A stretch of DNA of 54,855 bases, taken from contig NZ_DFUE01000076.1 of NCBI RefSeq assembly GCF_002379585.1, positions 1 to 54,855 on the forward strand, in the 5' to 3' direction. The stretch comes from Pseudomonas sp. UBA4194. GTDB lineage: Bacteria > Pseudomonadota > Gammaproteobacteria > Pseudomonadales > Pseudomonadaceae. A program made the position numbers and the translations under genes. Below the pieces are notes generated by a model. That model saw only the letters and a program-made list of their open reading frames with translations, did no database searches and was not told the DNA's origin. This document shows, in pieces, positions 1-9,870 of the stretch (within the stretch, counting starts at the first letter, position 1; the number at the start of each line of letters is the position of its first letter).

Positions 1-22
1 AGCGGCGTAAGCCGCGTCCTCC
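1..22. repeat. partial REP element (family A)
   Basis: The window opens inside a copy of the GTAGCAGCGGCGTAAGCCGC repeat that recurs at 14.9, 21.2 and 24.9 kb. Its GTAG edge lies before the window. It sits just downstream of slyX, the usual gene-end position for a Pseudomonas REP. Confidence 0.75.
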
Positions 23-34
23 CCTCTTGCTCTA

Positions 35-241
35 TCAATAATGAGGCGGAGGCGCCTCCTGATTCCCCCCCTCGTATTGCCCCGCCATTTCTTCCTGACG
101 CTTGAGCATTGCCGCGAGCTGCATCTGCAGCCGCTCGATTGCACGTTGCTGCAGCACCAGTTCATCGCTCAGAGCGCCGAGGGTGTCATCCTGGAAAGCC
201 AGTCGGGTTTCCAGCTCCATCACGCGGTCTTCCAGACTCAT
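35..241 (-). CDS. slyX: SlyX family protein
   Basis: A 68-residue protein starting MSLEDRVMELETRLAFQDD. It is almost entirely a coiled-coil heptad pattern, with a short hydrophilic tail ending PPPHY, which is the SlyX family signature in length and ending. Its function is unsettled; the name comes from an E. coli lysis-suppressor locus. The ATG at 241 overlaps the stop of the upstream HIT gene (ATGA) and has GGAG just upstream, so it is preferred over a start six codons earlier. The two genes are probably co-transcribed and translationally coupled. Confidence 0.9.
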   Translation of the reverse strand: MSLEDRVMELETRLAFQDDTLGALSDELVLQQRAIERLQMQLAAMLKRQEEMAGQYEGGNQEAPPPHY

Positions 242-669
242 GCTCCAGTCCCCGCCCATACGAACTCTGCAGGCAGCTCAGCCTTCACCTTGTCGCGAAG
301 TGCCTGCAACTGCGTTTCACTGTAGGGAATACCCGGCACCTTGCCCCATACTGGCGCCGGCCAGGCTGCATCGGTTTGCTTGCGAACGATCACGTGCATA
401 TGTAGCTGGCTAACTACATTACCCAGTGTCGCGATGTTCATCTTGTCTGCCTTGAAACTGCGATGCAGCAACTCAGCCAGGACGTTAGTTTCTTTCCACA
501 ATTGCTCGCGATCAGCGTCATCAAGTTGAAACAATTCGGTGATTGCCTCACGTCGTGGCACCAGAATGAACCATGGATAGTTGCTGTCGTTACTCAACAG
601 CAGACGACACAGGGGAAAGTCGCCGATGACATGGGTATCTTGCACAAGGCGGGGGTCAAGGCTGAACAC
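238..669 (-). CDS. HIT family protein
   Basis: A 143-residue histidine-triad protein. The HIT motif QLHMHVI is present, so this should be a nucleotide-binding hydrolase or transferase acting on a nucleoside phosphoramidate or dinucleoside polyphosphate; the substrate cannot be told from sequence. I chose the GTG at 669 (protein begins FSLDPRLVQDTHVIGD after the first residue) because GGAG lies six bases upstream and the extra residues of the longer frame look unconserved. It overlaps slyX by four bases. Confidence 0.9.
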   Translation of the reverse strand: MFSLDPRLVQDTHVIGDFPLCRLLLSNDSNYPWFILVPRREAITELFQLDDADREQLWKETNVLAELLHRSFKADKMNIATLGNVVSQLHMHVIVRKQTDAAWPAPVWGKVPGIPYSETQLQALRDKVKAELPAEFVWAGTGA

Positions 670-1154
670 AGGATGCTCCGATGGGCTGTGGGACCGATGC
701 ACGGTCAGGCTAGCAATTTCCAGCGCACAGGATACCCCGCTTTGACCGAAGCTTCACGGAGGCGCTTTGCGATGCGCTTACCGCCCTGCTATCGAACAGC
801 GCTGCCCTGCCCTATCTCGAGCAAGAGTCGGCACAACAATGGTGCCCGATGCCCCAGGACGATCCGAGCCGCCGGTCCGTTCGCGACTGGAGAGCCGAAC
901 TCCTCATACCGCGCATGCAGAAAGTCACGTAACTGGCTGACCAGTGGTGATTCATTCATCAGGGTGCAGGTTGCCAAATCGTGGACCTGGGCTAGCCTCT
1001 GTGTTCCAGGCGCTACTTTTCGCACCAAAAAGGTACGGGCTGGTTGGAATCAGTGCGCAGTGTTCCCGTGCGCTACCCACTTGGCCGGCCGAGCGGTAAC
1101 GTTTTAGCCTGATGGAGGGCCTCTTGATGGTGGTGACTACGGAACCGTCATGGA

Positions 1155-1191
1155 CCAAAAAAGCCTTAGCCCCCCGTTTTTATGAGGCTTT
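1155..1191 (-). terminator. terminator-like inverted repeat, leftward
   Basis: AAAGCCT at 1160-1166 and AGGCTTT at 1185-1191 form a 7-bp inverted repeat with an 18-base loop. Read leftward, the second arm runs into six T residues, as in an intrinsic terminator. No gene is known upstream of it on that strand, so it may end an unannotated transcript opposite the porin leader or simply block read-through. The large loop makes this weak. Confidence 0.35.
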
Positions 1192-1548
1192 GAGAGGTAC
1201 CGGAAAAAAAAGTGAAAAAATCGTGAACTGCTGGCACGTTTGTGCACGCTTGTTGCATTGGTACTGACATGGCCGTCTGGGCAGCGTGGGAAGACGCGGA
1301 CCGGCGGCAAACAGCGACAGTTGCATGGTTTGGGCCATGGCGTTTTCAAAGTCGCTAGTGTCAGAAAACCTGACCTGGTGTTTAAGAAAGCGGTGCTGAA
1401 GTTGTGCAGCCTGAAACACGAGGCTGTGATTTGCGACACCGACGTAACTGTTAACGCCACGGCGTAAAGAACGGATACAGGCAGACTTGCAAGTATCGCC
1501 AACATGACCGGCGTGATATAAGTTTTGCGCCGTCAATAAAAGAAAGAA

Positions 1549-1578
1549 CTGCCTCAGATAAAAAAACAGGTGAGGCAG
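1549..1578 (+). promoter_or_regulatory. hairpin in porin 5' leader
   Basis: CTGCCTCA (1549-1556) and TGAGGCAG (1571-1578) form a perfect 8-bp stem with a 14-base A-rich loop. It ends about 20 bases before the AAGGAG ribosome binding site of the porin gene. A-rich runs flank it. It could affect mRNA stability or be the target of an RNA-binding regulator; this is inference. Confidence 0.5.
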
Positions 1579-1614
1579 TGGTTACTCTTCTTAAAACCAA
1601 AGGAGCAAATCACG

Positions 1615-2910
1615 ATGCGCGTGATGAAGTGGAGCATGATCGCACTGGCTGTAACGGCCGGCACCTCGCAAATGGCACAGGCGTTGGAACTGCAGCCTTC
1701 TGCCCAGGCCGAGTCCAAGGGTTTTGTGGAAGACAGCACCCTGAACTTGAAGCTGCGTGCGCTGTACATGAACCGTGACTACAAGCATGGTGCAGGCAAC
1801 CCTACCGCCGGCTCCGACAAGGGCTACCGCGAAGACACCGGTCTTGGCGCGCAGATGTTCTACGAGTCGGGCTTCACTCAAGGCACCATCGGTACCGGTG
1901 TAGACGTTCTGGGCTTCGGTTCCGTGCGCCTTGACGGTGGCACCGGCCGCCGCAGCAACGGCCTGTTCGCCAGTGACAGCGACGGCAACCTGGAACACAG
2001 CCAGACCAAAGGTGGCGCGGCCGTCAAGTTCCGTGTCTCCAACACCGTACTGAAATATGGCCAACAAATCGTCGCCAGCCCGGTCTTCGCGACCGACGAC
2101 GGTCGTTTGCTGCCTGAAGTGGCTACCGGTACTTCGATCACCAGCAACGAGATCGAAAACCTCACCCTGAACATCGGTCGTTTCACCGCCATGAGCGCAC
2201 AGACCGGCATGGGTTATGACTCCATTGTTGGTAGCGGCCTGAAATCGGCTGACATCGCCGGCGCCACCTACGCCTTCACCAAGAACTTCAGCGCTACCGT
2301 TGCAGCTTCCGACGTTGAAGACTACTGGAAGCGTCAGTACGTCAACCTGAACTACACCCTGCCAATCGACGACATCCAGTCGGTAAACGTTGACTTCAAC
2401 GCCTACCGTACCAAGAGCCAAGAGCAGGAGTTGGGCGGCGAAGTCGACAACAAGATCTGGTCCACTGCCGTGGCCTACAGCCTGGGCGCGCACAAATTCA
2501 CCCTGGGTTACCAGCGCAGCTCCGGCGACACCGGCTACAACTACGGCGTCGACGGCGGCGGTACCGTGTTCCTGAACAACTCCGTTCAGTACTCCGACTT
2601 CGTCGGTGCCGAAGAGAAGTCGTGGCAGGTTCGCTACGATCTCAACATGGCTACCTACGGCGTGCCTGGTCTGAGCTTCATGACCCGCTACATCACTGGC
2701 GATAACATCGAAGCCAGCAACGGCGAGGAAGGCAAAGAGCACGAGTGGGACTTCGAAACAAAATACGTCGTTCAGCAGGGCCCAATCAAGGACATGTCCT
2801 TCCGCCTGCGTAGCGCTGTATACCGCGCGAACAACGCATACGATGCAGACTACGGTCCGTCCAACAACGACCTGCGCCTGATCGTGGAATACCCTCTGAG
2901 CATCATGTAA
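1615..2910 (+). CDS. oprD: OprD family outer-membrane porin
   Basis: A 431-residue precursor with a signal peptide ending near QMAQA (about residues 1-23) and a mature start LELQPSAQAESKGFVEDSTL. The rest alternates short hydrophobic strands with Asn/Gly/Asp-rich loops, as in the 18-stranded OprD/OccD porins that take up basic amino acids or other small carboxylates. The substrate cannot be assigned here. The C-terminal strand ends EYPLSIM. AAGGAG at about 1599 sets the ATG at 1615 rather than the longer frame from 1570. The long leader and following strong terminator show a single-gene transcript. Confidence 0.93.
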   Translation: MRVMKWSMIALAVTAGTSQMAQALELQPSAQAESKGFVEDSTLNLKLRALYMNRDYKHGAGNPTAGSDKGYREDTGLGAQMFYESGFTQGTIGTGVDVLGFGSVRLDGGTGRRSNGLFASDSDGNLEHSQTKGGAAVKFRVSNTVLKYGQQIVASPVFATDDGRLLPEVATGTSITSNEIENLTLNIGRFTAMSAQTGMGYDSIVGSGLKSADIAGATYAFTKNFSATVAASDVEDYWKRQYVNLNYTLPIDDIQSVNVDFNAYRTKSQEQELGGEVDNKIWSTAVAYSLGAHKFTLGYQRSSGDTGYNYGVDGGGTVFLNNSVQYSDFVGAEEKSWQVRYDLNMATYGVPGLSFMTRYITGDNIEASNGEEGKEHEWDFETKYVVQQGPIKDMSFRLRSAVYRANNAYDADYGPSNNDLRLIVEYPLSIM

Positions 2911-2937
2911 CACGCCCAGGGCAAGCAATACCTCGAG

Positions 2938-2965
2938 AAGCCCGGCCCATGCCGGGCTTTTCTTT
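2938..2965 (+). terminator. intrinsic terminator of the porin gene
   Basis: GCCCGGC (2940-2946), a CCAT loop and GCCGGGC (2951-2957), extended by flanking AA/TT pairs and followed by TTTTCTTT. It lies 28 bases after the porin stop and separates it from proS. Confidence 0.9.
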
Positions 2966-3076
2966 GCCTGCCAATTGCCCAGCCATAAAGCGGCAAGCCC
3001 TACGCCTGTACGTCGCCGGATCACCGCCGTACAATGCCAGGCCTCTATAAAATTCAGCAACAGACAACGGTCAACC

Positions 3077-4792
<1,716 letters not shown>

Positions 4793-4807
4793 CAGACTCG
4801 AGAACCC

Positions 4808-5758
4808 ATGTTCAAGCAACCGACCTTGACCCTTGGGGGCGCCGCCTTGTGCGGCGCCTTGCTGGTAAGTGGCTGTGCCAACCACATGTCCCAGCGCAAC
4901 GAACAGGAAGAGCGGGTGGAGCGCAAGCTTCTGGAGCACACGCTGCAGATCGACGTGGGCGAGCCCAGCATCATGGAGCAGCCACAACGCCGAGTGCGGG
5001 TGCATGAATTGAAGGACTTCGAAGTCACCACCTTCGAAACCACCCGTCACTATGACCGCTACACGCCCTACCAACCCTGGCGGGAAATCTACGAGATCCC
5101 GCTCGGCGCGGTAGCAGTGGTGGCAGGCCTGGGCGCCAACGTGGTCAATGTGGCGACCTTCGGCAGTTTGCCGGAGAGCGTTACCAAGGACTGGATCGGC
5201 TACGGCTTCGCTGGGCTCAACCCGTTCATGAACACCCAGTCCAATGGCCGCGCCGAGCAGAACCTGGCCGGTATCGACGAGTTGCAGAAAGACAAGCGCC
5301 TGGAGCACACCAGCCTGCCCTGGAGTGAGCGCGCTGTTCAGGTGACCGCCGGACGCAAGACCTACGATCTGGAAACCGATCGCAATGGTCTGCTGCGCAT
5401 CGACCTGCTCGACAGCCCCTTTGCCGAGCAGGACCTGACCCGCGTGCCCCGCCTGCAATTCAGCGTTGTCGACGAGGAAAGCCAGACCAGGTCCACTGCA
5501 CTGCTGTCCATCGGTTCGAGCCTGCGCAGCAAGCTGGTCGAGGCTCATGCGTTGATCTATGACGACCTGGAAGACGACGAGGTCAGCCAGTGGGTGCACC
5601 GGGTCAAGCGCCTGTCCGAACTGGGCCTCGAGAACGAAGCCAGCGAGCTGGAGCGAAGCTTGATCGAGTTGACCGGCAACGATCCTGAATTGCAGCAGGA
5701 ATTTCTCAAGCTGCTGAAAAAGGAAACCGGTCGGGTGGTGGCACAAGCAACCAAGTGA
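4808..5758 (+). CDS. putative lipoprotein
   Basis: A 316-residue protein with a lipoprotein signal peptide: hydrophobic core followed by lipobox LVSGC, the lipidated Cys near residue 23. One further hydrophobic stretch (GAVAVVAGLGANVVNVATFG, about residues 99-118) may be a membrane helix. The C-terminal third is helical and charged, ending in a Lys-rich coiled coil. I recognise no named domain, but homologues sit after proS in other Pseudomonas. It faces dinB, and both stops share one palindrome. Confidence 0.85.
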   Translation: MFKQPTLTLGGAALCGALLVSGCANHMSQRNEQEERVERKLLEHTLQIDVGEPSIMEQPQRRVRVHELKDFEVTTFETTRHYDRYTPYQPWREIYEIPLGAVAVVAGLGANVVNVATFGSLPESVTKDWIGYGFAGLNPFMNTQSNGRAEQNLAGIDELQKDKRLEHTSLPWSERAVQVTAGRKTYDLETDRNGLLRIDLLDSPFAEQDLTRVPRLQFSVVDEESQTRSTALLSIGSSLRSKLVEAHALIYDDLEDDEVSQWVHRVKRLSELGLENEASELERSLIELTGNDPELQQEFLKLLKKETGRVVAQATK

Positions 5759-5769
5759 GCGATCGCTCA
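5756..5769. repeat. perfect palindrome joining two convergent stop codons
   Basis: TGAGCGATCGCTCA is a perfect 14-bp palindrome. Its left TGA is the lipoprotein stop and its right TCA is the complement of the dinB stop. Only eight bases separate the two reading frames. It has no T-tract, so terminator activity is unclear. Confidence 0.8.
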
Positions 5770-6831
5770 GCGCCTTTCGAACAGTTCCAACTGCTCATGG
5801 GCGCTACGCAAGTCCTCCAGCCGCACACCGATACCCAGTAAGCGCACAGGCTTGCCGCCCCGGGCGAACGCCTGGCTGAGCAGTTGCTGGTAGCTGCCCA
5901 GGTCTCGACCCGCCCCAGCCTGCTCCAGGGTGGTTTGGGTGAAGTCGTGGAACTTCACCTTGACGAAAGGTTTGCCTGGACGATAGCTGCTGTCGATCCG
6001 ACTCATGCGCTCGCTCAAGGTCAGCATCAGTTCGGGTAGCTTAGCCAGGCAACTGGCCAGGTCTGGCAAGTCGCTCTCGTAAGTGTTTTCAACACTGATC
6101 GACTGCCGGCGACTGTCGTTCTGCACGATTCTCTCGTCGATTCCCCGCGCCAAACTGTACAGCCGCTCGCCAAAGCTGCCGAACTCGCGGACCAGTTTCA
6201 GCTTGCTCCAGTCGCGCAGTTGCAGGCAGCTCTCGATACCCAGCCGGGTGAGCTTGTCCGCCGTCACCTTACCCACGCCGTGCAATTTCTTCACCGGCAA
6301 TGCCGCGACGAAATCCTCGACTTCTGGCGGGGTAATCACGAACAACCCATTGGGTTTGCGCCAGTCACTGGCGATCTTGGCCAAGAACTTGTTCGGCGCT
6401 ACCCCGGCCGACACCGTGATGTGCAGCCTTTGCGCGACCTTGCGCCGGATGTCCTGGGCAATGCGCGTGGCGCTGCCGGAAAAATGCGGGCATTCGGACA
6501 CATCCAGATAGGCCTCATCCAGTGACAAGGGCTCGATCAGATCGGTGTATTCCCGGAATATGCCCTGAATCTCCCGTGAAGCTTCCTTATAGGCGTCCAT
6601 GCGTGGCTTGACGATGGTCAGGTCGGGGCACAGCTTCACGGCATGCCGCGAGCTCATGGCCGAGCGCACTCCGTATGCACGGGCCTCATAGTTGCACGTG
6701 GCGATCACTCCACGGCGCTCGGCCGAGCCCCCTACGGCAAGCGGCTTGCTGGCCAGACTGGGGTCGTCGCGCATTTCAATGGCTGCATAAAAGCAGTCAC
6801 AGTCGACGTGGATGATCTTGCGCTGCGTCAT
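5767..6831 (-). CDS. dinB: DNA polymerase IV
   Basis: A 354-residue Y-family translesion polymerase. The catalytic acidic residues are visible: D10 in HVDCDCFYAA and D105-E106 in SLDEAYLD. The steric region CNYEARAYGVRSAM is intact. The helix-hairpin-helix (LHGVGKVTADKLTRLGI) and little-finger domain follow. The C-terminus carries QLELF, a clean beta-clamp binding motif. It allows error-prone bypass of blocked forks and is often SOS-induced, though I see no clear LexA box. It lies alone, convergent with the lipoprotein gene. Confidence 0.97.
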   Translation of the reverse strand: MTQRKIIHVDCDCFYAAIEMRDDPSLASKPLAVGGSAERRGVIATCNYEARAYGVRSAMSSRHAVKLCPDLTIVKPRMDAYKEASREIQGIFREYTDLIEPLSLDEAYLDVSECPHFSGSATRIAQDIRRKVAQRLHITVSAGVAPNKFLAKIASDWRKPNGLFVITPPEVEDFVAALPVKKLHGVGKVTADKLTRLGIESCLQLRDWSKLKLVREFGSFGERLYSLARGIDERIVQNDSRRQSISVENTYESDLPDLASCLAKLPELMLTLSERMSRIDSSYRPGKPFVKVKFHDFTQTTLEQAGAGRDLGSYQQLLSQAFARGGKPVRLLGIGVRLEDLRSAHEQLELFERR

Positions 6832-7049
6832 GGCGTGGACAGACTACCAATCCGGTGGATTATTCGTACAACAGGACCGGTATTATCCCACCAGCGCACT
6901 GAACTGGCACCTGAAACCAAAGCCCAGGATTTATTTCATCAATCGAAAAGACGCCACCAATAGCCCTGAAACCCCCGCCCAGCCTGCTTCGAACCGCCTA
7001 AGGCGGCCCCTAACCGATTGAACGAAAAGAGTTTTCCCGAAATGAGCGT

Positions 7050-7077
7050 TTGACAAGCCACGGCTGCGCTGTAGAAT
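7050..7077 (+). promoter_or_regulatory. sigma-70 promoter of tRNA-fMet
   Basis: TTGACA at 7050-7055 and TAGAAT at 7072-7077 with a 16-base spacer. The first base of the tRNA is 13 bases past the -10 box. It is the clearest consensus promoter in the window. Confidence 0.85.
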
Positions 7078-7089
7078 AGCCCACACAGA

Positions 7090-7166
<77 letters not shown>

Positions 7167-7176
7167 AACAACGAAG

Positions 7177-7205
7177 AAGGCCACTTGAAAAAGTGGCCTT
7201 TTTTG
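7177..7205 (+). terminator. intrinsic terminator of tRNA-fMet
   Basis: AAGGCCACTT (7177-7186), GAAA loop, AAGTGGCCTT (7191-7200), then a T run. A perfect 10-bp stem with a tetraloop 10 bases after the CCA. Confidence 0.95.
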
Positions 7206-7241
7206 TGCCCGTCGTTTGGCCGGATCAGTCCGATGCCTGCC

Positions 7242-7832
7242 TCATCCCAAATCGGTGGGCACGTCGATGTCACGATAGATACCAGGGTCATCGGTCAGCA
7301 CTTGCTGAACGGCTCCGGCAGCGAACAGCCTTCTCGCGCCCTGATCGCCGCGCAGTGCCAGCAGCGACTTCTTGAATGCGCCACCGAAAGCCACGGGATG
7401 GCCATACCCGCCCTGCCCGACCGGCACGCAGATAACTTCGTCAGACAAGGCAGTCAATACGCTGTGGAAGGTTCGGGGCTGGATGAAAGGCATATCCCCC
7501 AGGCAAATCAGCCAGCCGGCAGCGTCCGCGCTCGCTGCCACACCGGCGGCCAGACTGTCGCCCATTCCCGCGGAATCGAGCAATACCACCTCGCAGTCAT
7601 AGGCTCGCGCCAGAGCGAGGACGTCGCGCTTGTGCGGCCGGGTGACGACGACCCGGCGCACGGCAGCCTGACTCAGGTTCAACAGGCAATGCTCGAACAC
7701 TGCTCGCTCGACGCCGTCCAGACCTTGGCAAGGCGCCAGGAGTTTGTCCACGCCCTGTCCGGCCAGCGCCTGGTAACGTTGGCCGTGGCCGGCGGCGAGA
7801 ATCACGGCACAGGGGGCGCGATAGGCAGTCAT
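7242..7832 (-). CDS. mocA: MobA/MocA-like nucleotidyltransferase
   Basis: A 196-residue NTP-transferase fold protein. The N-terminal nucleotide-binding loop is LAAGHGQRYQ, followed by DKLL, and the metal-binding region GDMPFI lies near residue 110. The family includes molybdopterin cytidylyl- and guanylyltransferases (MocA/MobA), which finish the molybdenum cofactor. The loop and GHP motif (YGHPVAFGG) favour the MocA side. The ATG overlaps the murB stop by one base, so it is the last gene of the envelope operon, although its function is unrelated to it. Confidence 0.8.
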   Translation of the reverse strand: MTAYRAPCAVILAAGHGQRYQALAGQGVDKLLAPCQGLDGVERAVFEHCLLNLSQAAVRRVVVTRPHKRDVLALARAYDCEVVLLDSAGMGDSLAAGVAASADAAGWLICLGDMPFIQPRTFHSVLTALSDEVICVPVGQGGYGHPVAFGGAFKKSLLALRGDQGARRLFAAGAVQQVLTDDPGIYRDIDVPTDLG

Positions 7833-8851
7833 CAGTACAGGTTGGGCTCCATTTCCAGCACCACAGCGAAGCGCTTCTGGATATCGGCCTGGATGCGCTG
7901 TGCCAGGGCATGCAGCTGAGCCCCGGTGGCCTGACCATAGTTCACCAGTACCAAGGATTGCTGTCGATGCACGCCCGCATCACCGTCGCGAAAACCTTTC
8001 CAGCCGGCGCGCTCGATCAGCCACCCGGCGGCCAGCTTTGCCTGCCCATTGGCGAGTGGGTATGCCACCACGTCGGGATGTTCGCGACGTATGTTCTCCA
8101 GCACTTCGGCCATCACCACCGGGTTCTTGAAGAAGCTGCCGGCGTTGCCGAGCGTGGTCGGATCGGGCAGCTTCTCCCGGCGAATGCTGCAAATGGCCTC
8201 GCTGACGTCCATCGCTGTTGGCTGCTCGACACCGCGCTCTGCCAGACGTTGGCGAACAGGTCCGTAGTCCAGATGCAACGCGGCGCTGGCGGACAGCGCG
8301 AAACGCACACGCAGAATGACCCAGCGCCCGGGCTCGCGCTTGAACAGGCTGTCGCGATAGCCGAACTCGCACTCCTCCAGAGTGAACACTCGTTGCTCCA
8401 ACGTGTGCCTGTCCAGCGCGACAAGGCTGTGAAACACATCCTTGATCTCGACCCCATACGCGCCGATGTTCTGCATCGGCGCGGCACCCACGGTGCCTGG
8501 AATCAGACTCAGGTTTTCCAGGCCAACCAGCCCCATCTTCAGGGTCTTGAGCACAAAAGGATGCCAGGGCTCGCCGGCCTCTGCCTCGACTATCTGCTGC
8601 TCACGGGCTTGATCCAACACCCGTACGCCACGGCTGGCCATGCGAATGACCAGCGCATCGACGTCGCCGGTGAGCAGCAGATTGCTGCCACCGCCGATCA
8701 CCAGCGCCGGACGATCCTGTCGATGGGCCAGCGCCAGCGCGTCCTTCAGTTGCGCGTCGTTTTTCACCTCGACGAACCATCGGGCACTGACATCGATGGC
8801 GAAGGTATTGAACGGTTTCAGAGAAACGTTGGCGCGCAGATCCAGGCTCAT
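7832..8851 (-). CDS. murB: UDP-N-acetylenolpyruvoylglucosamine reductase
   Basis: A 339-residue FAD-dependent reductase that makes UDP-MurNAc, the second committed step of peptidoglycan synthesis. The FAD-binding PCMH domain is visible in VIGGGSNLLLTGDVDALVI. The substrate loop SLIPGTVGAAPMQNIGAYG and the catalytic GNAGSFFKNP (the Ser proton donor) are intact. The E. coli-type (class I) insert is present and the end is EMEPNLY. It is in the leftward envelope operon, overlapping mocA. A 16-codon ORF fills the 46 bases separating it from kdsB. Confidence 0.97.
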   Translation of the reverse strand: MSLDLRANVSLKPFNTFAIDVSARWFVEVKNDAQLKDALALAHRQDRPALVIGGGSNLLLTGDVDALVIRMASRGVRVLDQAREQQIVEAEAGEPWHPFVLKTLKMGLVGLENLSLIPGTVGAAPMQNIGAYGVEIKDVFHSLVALDRHTLEQRVFTLEECEFGYRDSLFKREPGRWVILRVRFALSASAALHLDYGPVRQRLAERGVEQPTAMDVSEAICSIRREKLPDPTTLGNAGSFFKNPVVMAEVLENIRREHPDVVAYPLANGQAKLAAGWLIERAGWKGFRDGDAGVHRQQSLVLVNYGQATGAQLHALAQRIQADIQKRFAVVLEMEPNLY

Positions 8852-8898
8852 GACGCCACCTGCATCAAAGCCGGAGGGCTCGTCGACATGCGCACCAT
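8848..8898 (-). other. 16-codon ORF linking kdsB and murB
   Basis: An ORF encoding MVRMSTSPPALMQVAS. Its ATG overlaps the kdsB stop (TGATG) and its TGA overlaps the murB start (ATGA). In other pseudomonads I recall a low-molecular-weight tyrosine phosphatase gene between kdsB and murB. This could be an in-frame deletion scar or a coupling peptide; the residues themselves do not resemble the phosphatase. A chance ORF remains possible. Confidence 0.4.
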
Positions 8899-9662
8899 CA
8901 GGCCCCCAGCAAGCGCCTTACGCGCTCCAGGTCATCGGGTGTGTCCACGCCCGCCGGTGGCGCCTCGACGGCATCAGCAACGTGAATGCGCACCCCGTGC
9001 CACAGGGCACGCAACTGCTCCAGACGCTCGACGTTTTCCAGCCAGCAAGGCCCCCATGCCACGAAATCCTGAAGAAAGCCGGCGCGGTAGGCATAGATGC
9101 CGATATGGCGACGGTACGGAACACCAGCAGGCAACTCGCTGCGATCTTCGGCGAACTGATCCCTGGCCCACGGCAACGGTGCCCGGCTGAAGGTCAGGGC
9201 CAGGCCGTGTACATCGGTCGCCACCTTGACCACATTCGGATTGAACAGCGACTCGACGTCCACGATCGGCTCGGCCAAGGTCGCCATGGCGGCGGCCTGG
9301 GCGCTGGCGAGATTGGCCGCGACCTGATCGATCAACGCCGGTGGAATCAGCGGCTCGTCTCCCTGGACATTGACCACGATGGCGTCGGCCGCCAGGCCCA
9401 GCGCCTGGGCGACTTCGGCCAGGCGGTCGGTACCGGATTCGTGATCGGCGCGGGTCATGACCACCTGGGCGCCAAACCCCTGGCAAGCGGCGACGATACG
9501 CGGATCGTCGGTGGCGACCACGACCTGTTCGGCGCTGCTTTTGCAGGCCTGTTCCCACACCCATTGAATCATCGGCTTGCCGGCGATCAGTTGCAGCGGC
9601 TTGCCGGGCAGGCGCGTGGACTGGTAACGCGCCGGAATCACCACGGTGAACGCGGTAGTCAT
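8898..9662 (-). CDS. kdsB: CMP-Kdo synthetase
   Basis: A 254-residue 3-deoxy-manno-octulosonate cytidylyltransferase. It activates Kdo with CTP for transfer to lipid A. N-terminal VIPARYQSTRLPGKPL is the CTP-binding loop, followed by VVATDD and the metal site VNVQGDEPLIP. The length is normal for the family. Its ATG overlaps the stop of the upstream Trm112-like gene (ATGA). With lpxK two genes upstream, this makes the operon an inner-core LPS supply unit. Confidence 0.97.
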   Translation of the reverse strand: MTTAFTVVIPARYQSTRLPGKPLQLIAGKPMIQWVWEQACKSSAEQVVVATDDPRIVAACQGFGAQVVMTRADHESGTDRLAEVAQALGLAADAIVVNVQGDEPLIPPALIDQVAANLASAQAAAMATLAEPIVDVESLFNPNVVKVATDVHGLALTFSRAPLPWARDQFAEDRSELPAGVPYRRHIGIYAYRAGFLQDFVAWGPCWLENVERLEQLRALWHGVRIHVADAVEAPPAGVDTPDDLERVRRLLGA

Positions 9663-9844
9663 TTATCCAGGCGCTCGTCGTCGGTCAAGGTGCGTGCTTC
9701 GGTTTCCAGCATCACCGGAATGCCGTCACGGATCGGATAGGCCAAGCCTGCGCCCTTGCTGATCAGCTCGGTCTTGTCGGCGCTGAGCTTGAGCGGGCCC
9801 TTGGTGATGGGGCAGGCGAGGATGTCGAGCAGTTTGGTGTCCAT
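9659..9844 (-). CDS. Trm112/YcaR family small protein
   Basis: A 61-residue protein beginning MDTKLLDILACPITKGPLKL. The CPITKGPL segment is the half zinc-ribbon of the Trm112 family, which acts as an activator of methyltransferases in eukaryotes and archaea; the bacterial YcaR role is unclear. The long frame to 9979 is rejected because it overlaps lpxK and the family starts at MDTKLLD. It sits between lpxK and kdsB as in E. coli and Pseudomonas. Confidence 0.92.
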   Translation of the reverse strand: MDTKLLDILACPITKGPLKLSADKTELISKGAGLAYPIRDGIPVMLETEARTLTDDERLDK

Positions 9845-9870
9845 CGAAGAGTCCTTGAAGACGAAATGAA

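Larger units (their letters stand above)
670..1614. other. long intergenic region upstream of the porin gene
   Basis: No convincing gene in about 945 bases. A weak leftward frame at 789-959 (56 codons, GAG-rich start region) has no recognisable family and could be a decayed gene end. Visible signals are an NtrC-like site near 1023, an inverted repeat at 1160-1191, A-rich tracts, two imperfect sigma-54-like motifs near 1231-1258, and a hairpin at 1549-1578 in the probable porin mRNA leader. Such length suggests a long regulated leader or an unannotated RNA. Confidence 0.5.

Noticed and set aside
789..959. 56-codon leftward ORF upstream of the HIT gene
   Set aside because: It may be a decayed gene, but I see no family match or clear start signal, so it is mentioned only in the intergenic entry.
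7242..7832. mobA (guanylyltransferase) rather than mocA
   Set aside because: Loop LAAGHGQRYQ and the GHP motif fit MocA-like proteins better, but the two cannot be fully separated by sequence.
7910..9190. 426-codon rightward frame over murB and kdsB
   Set aside because: Antisense shadow of two strongly recognised genes.
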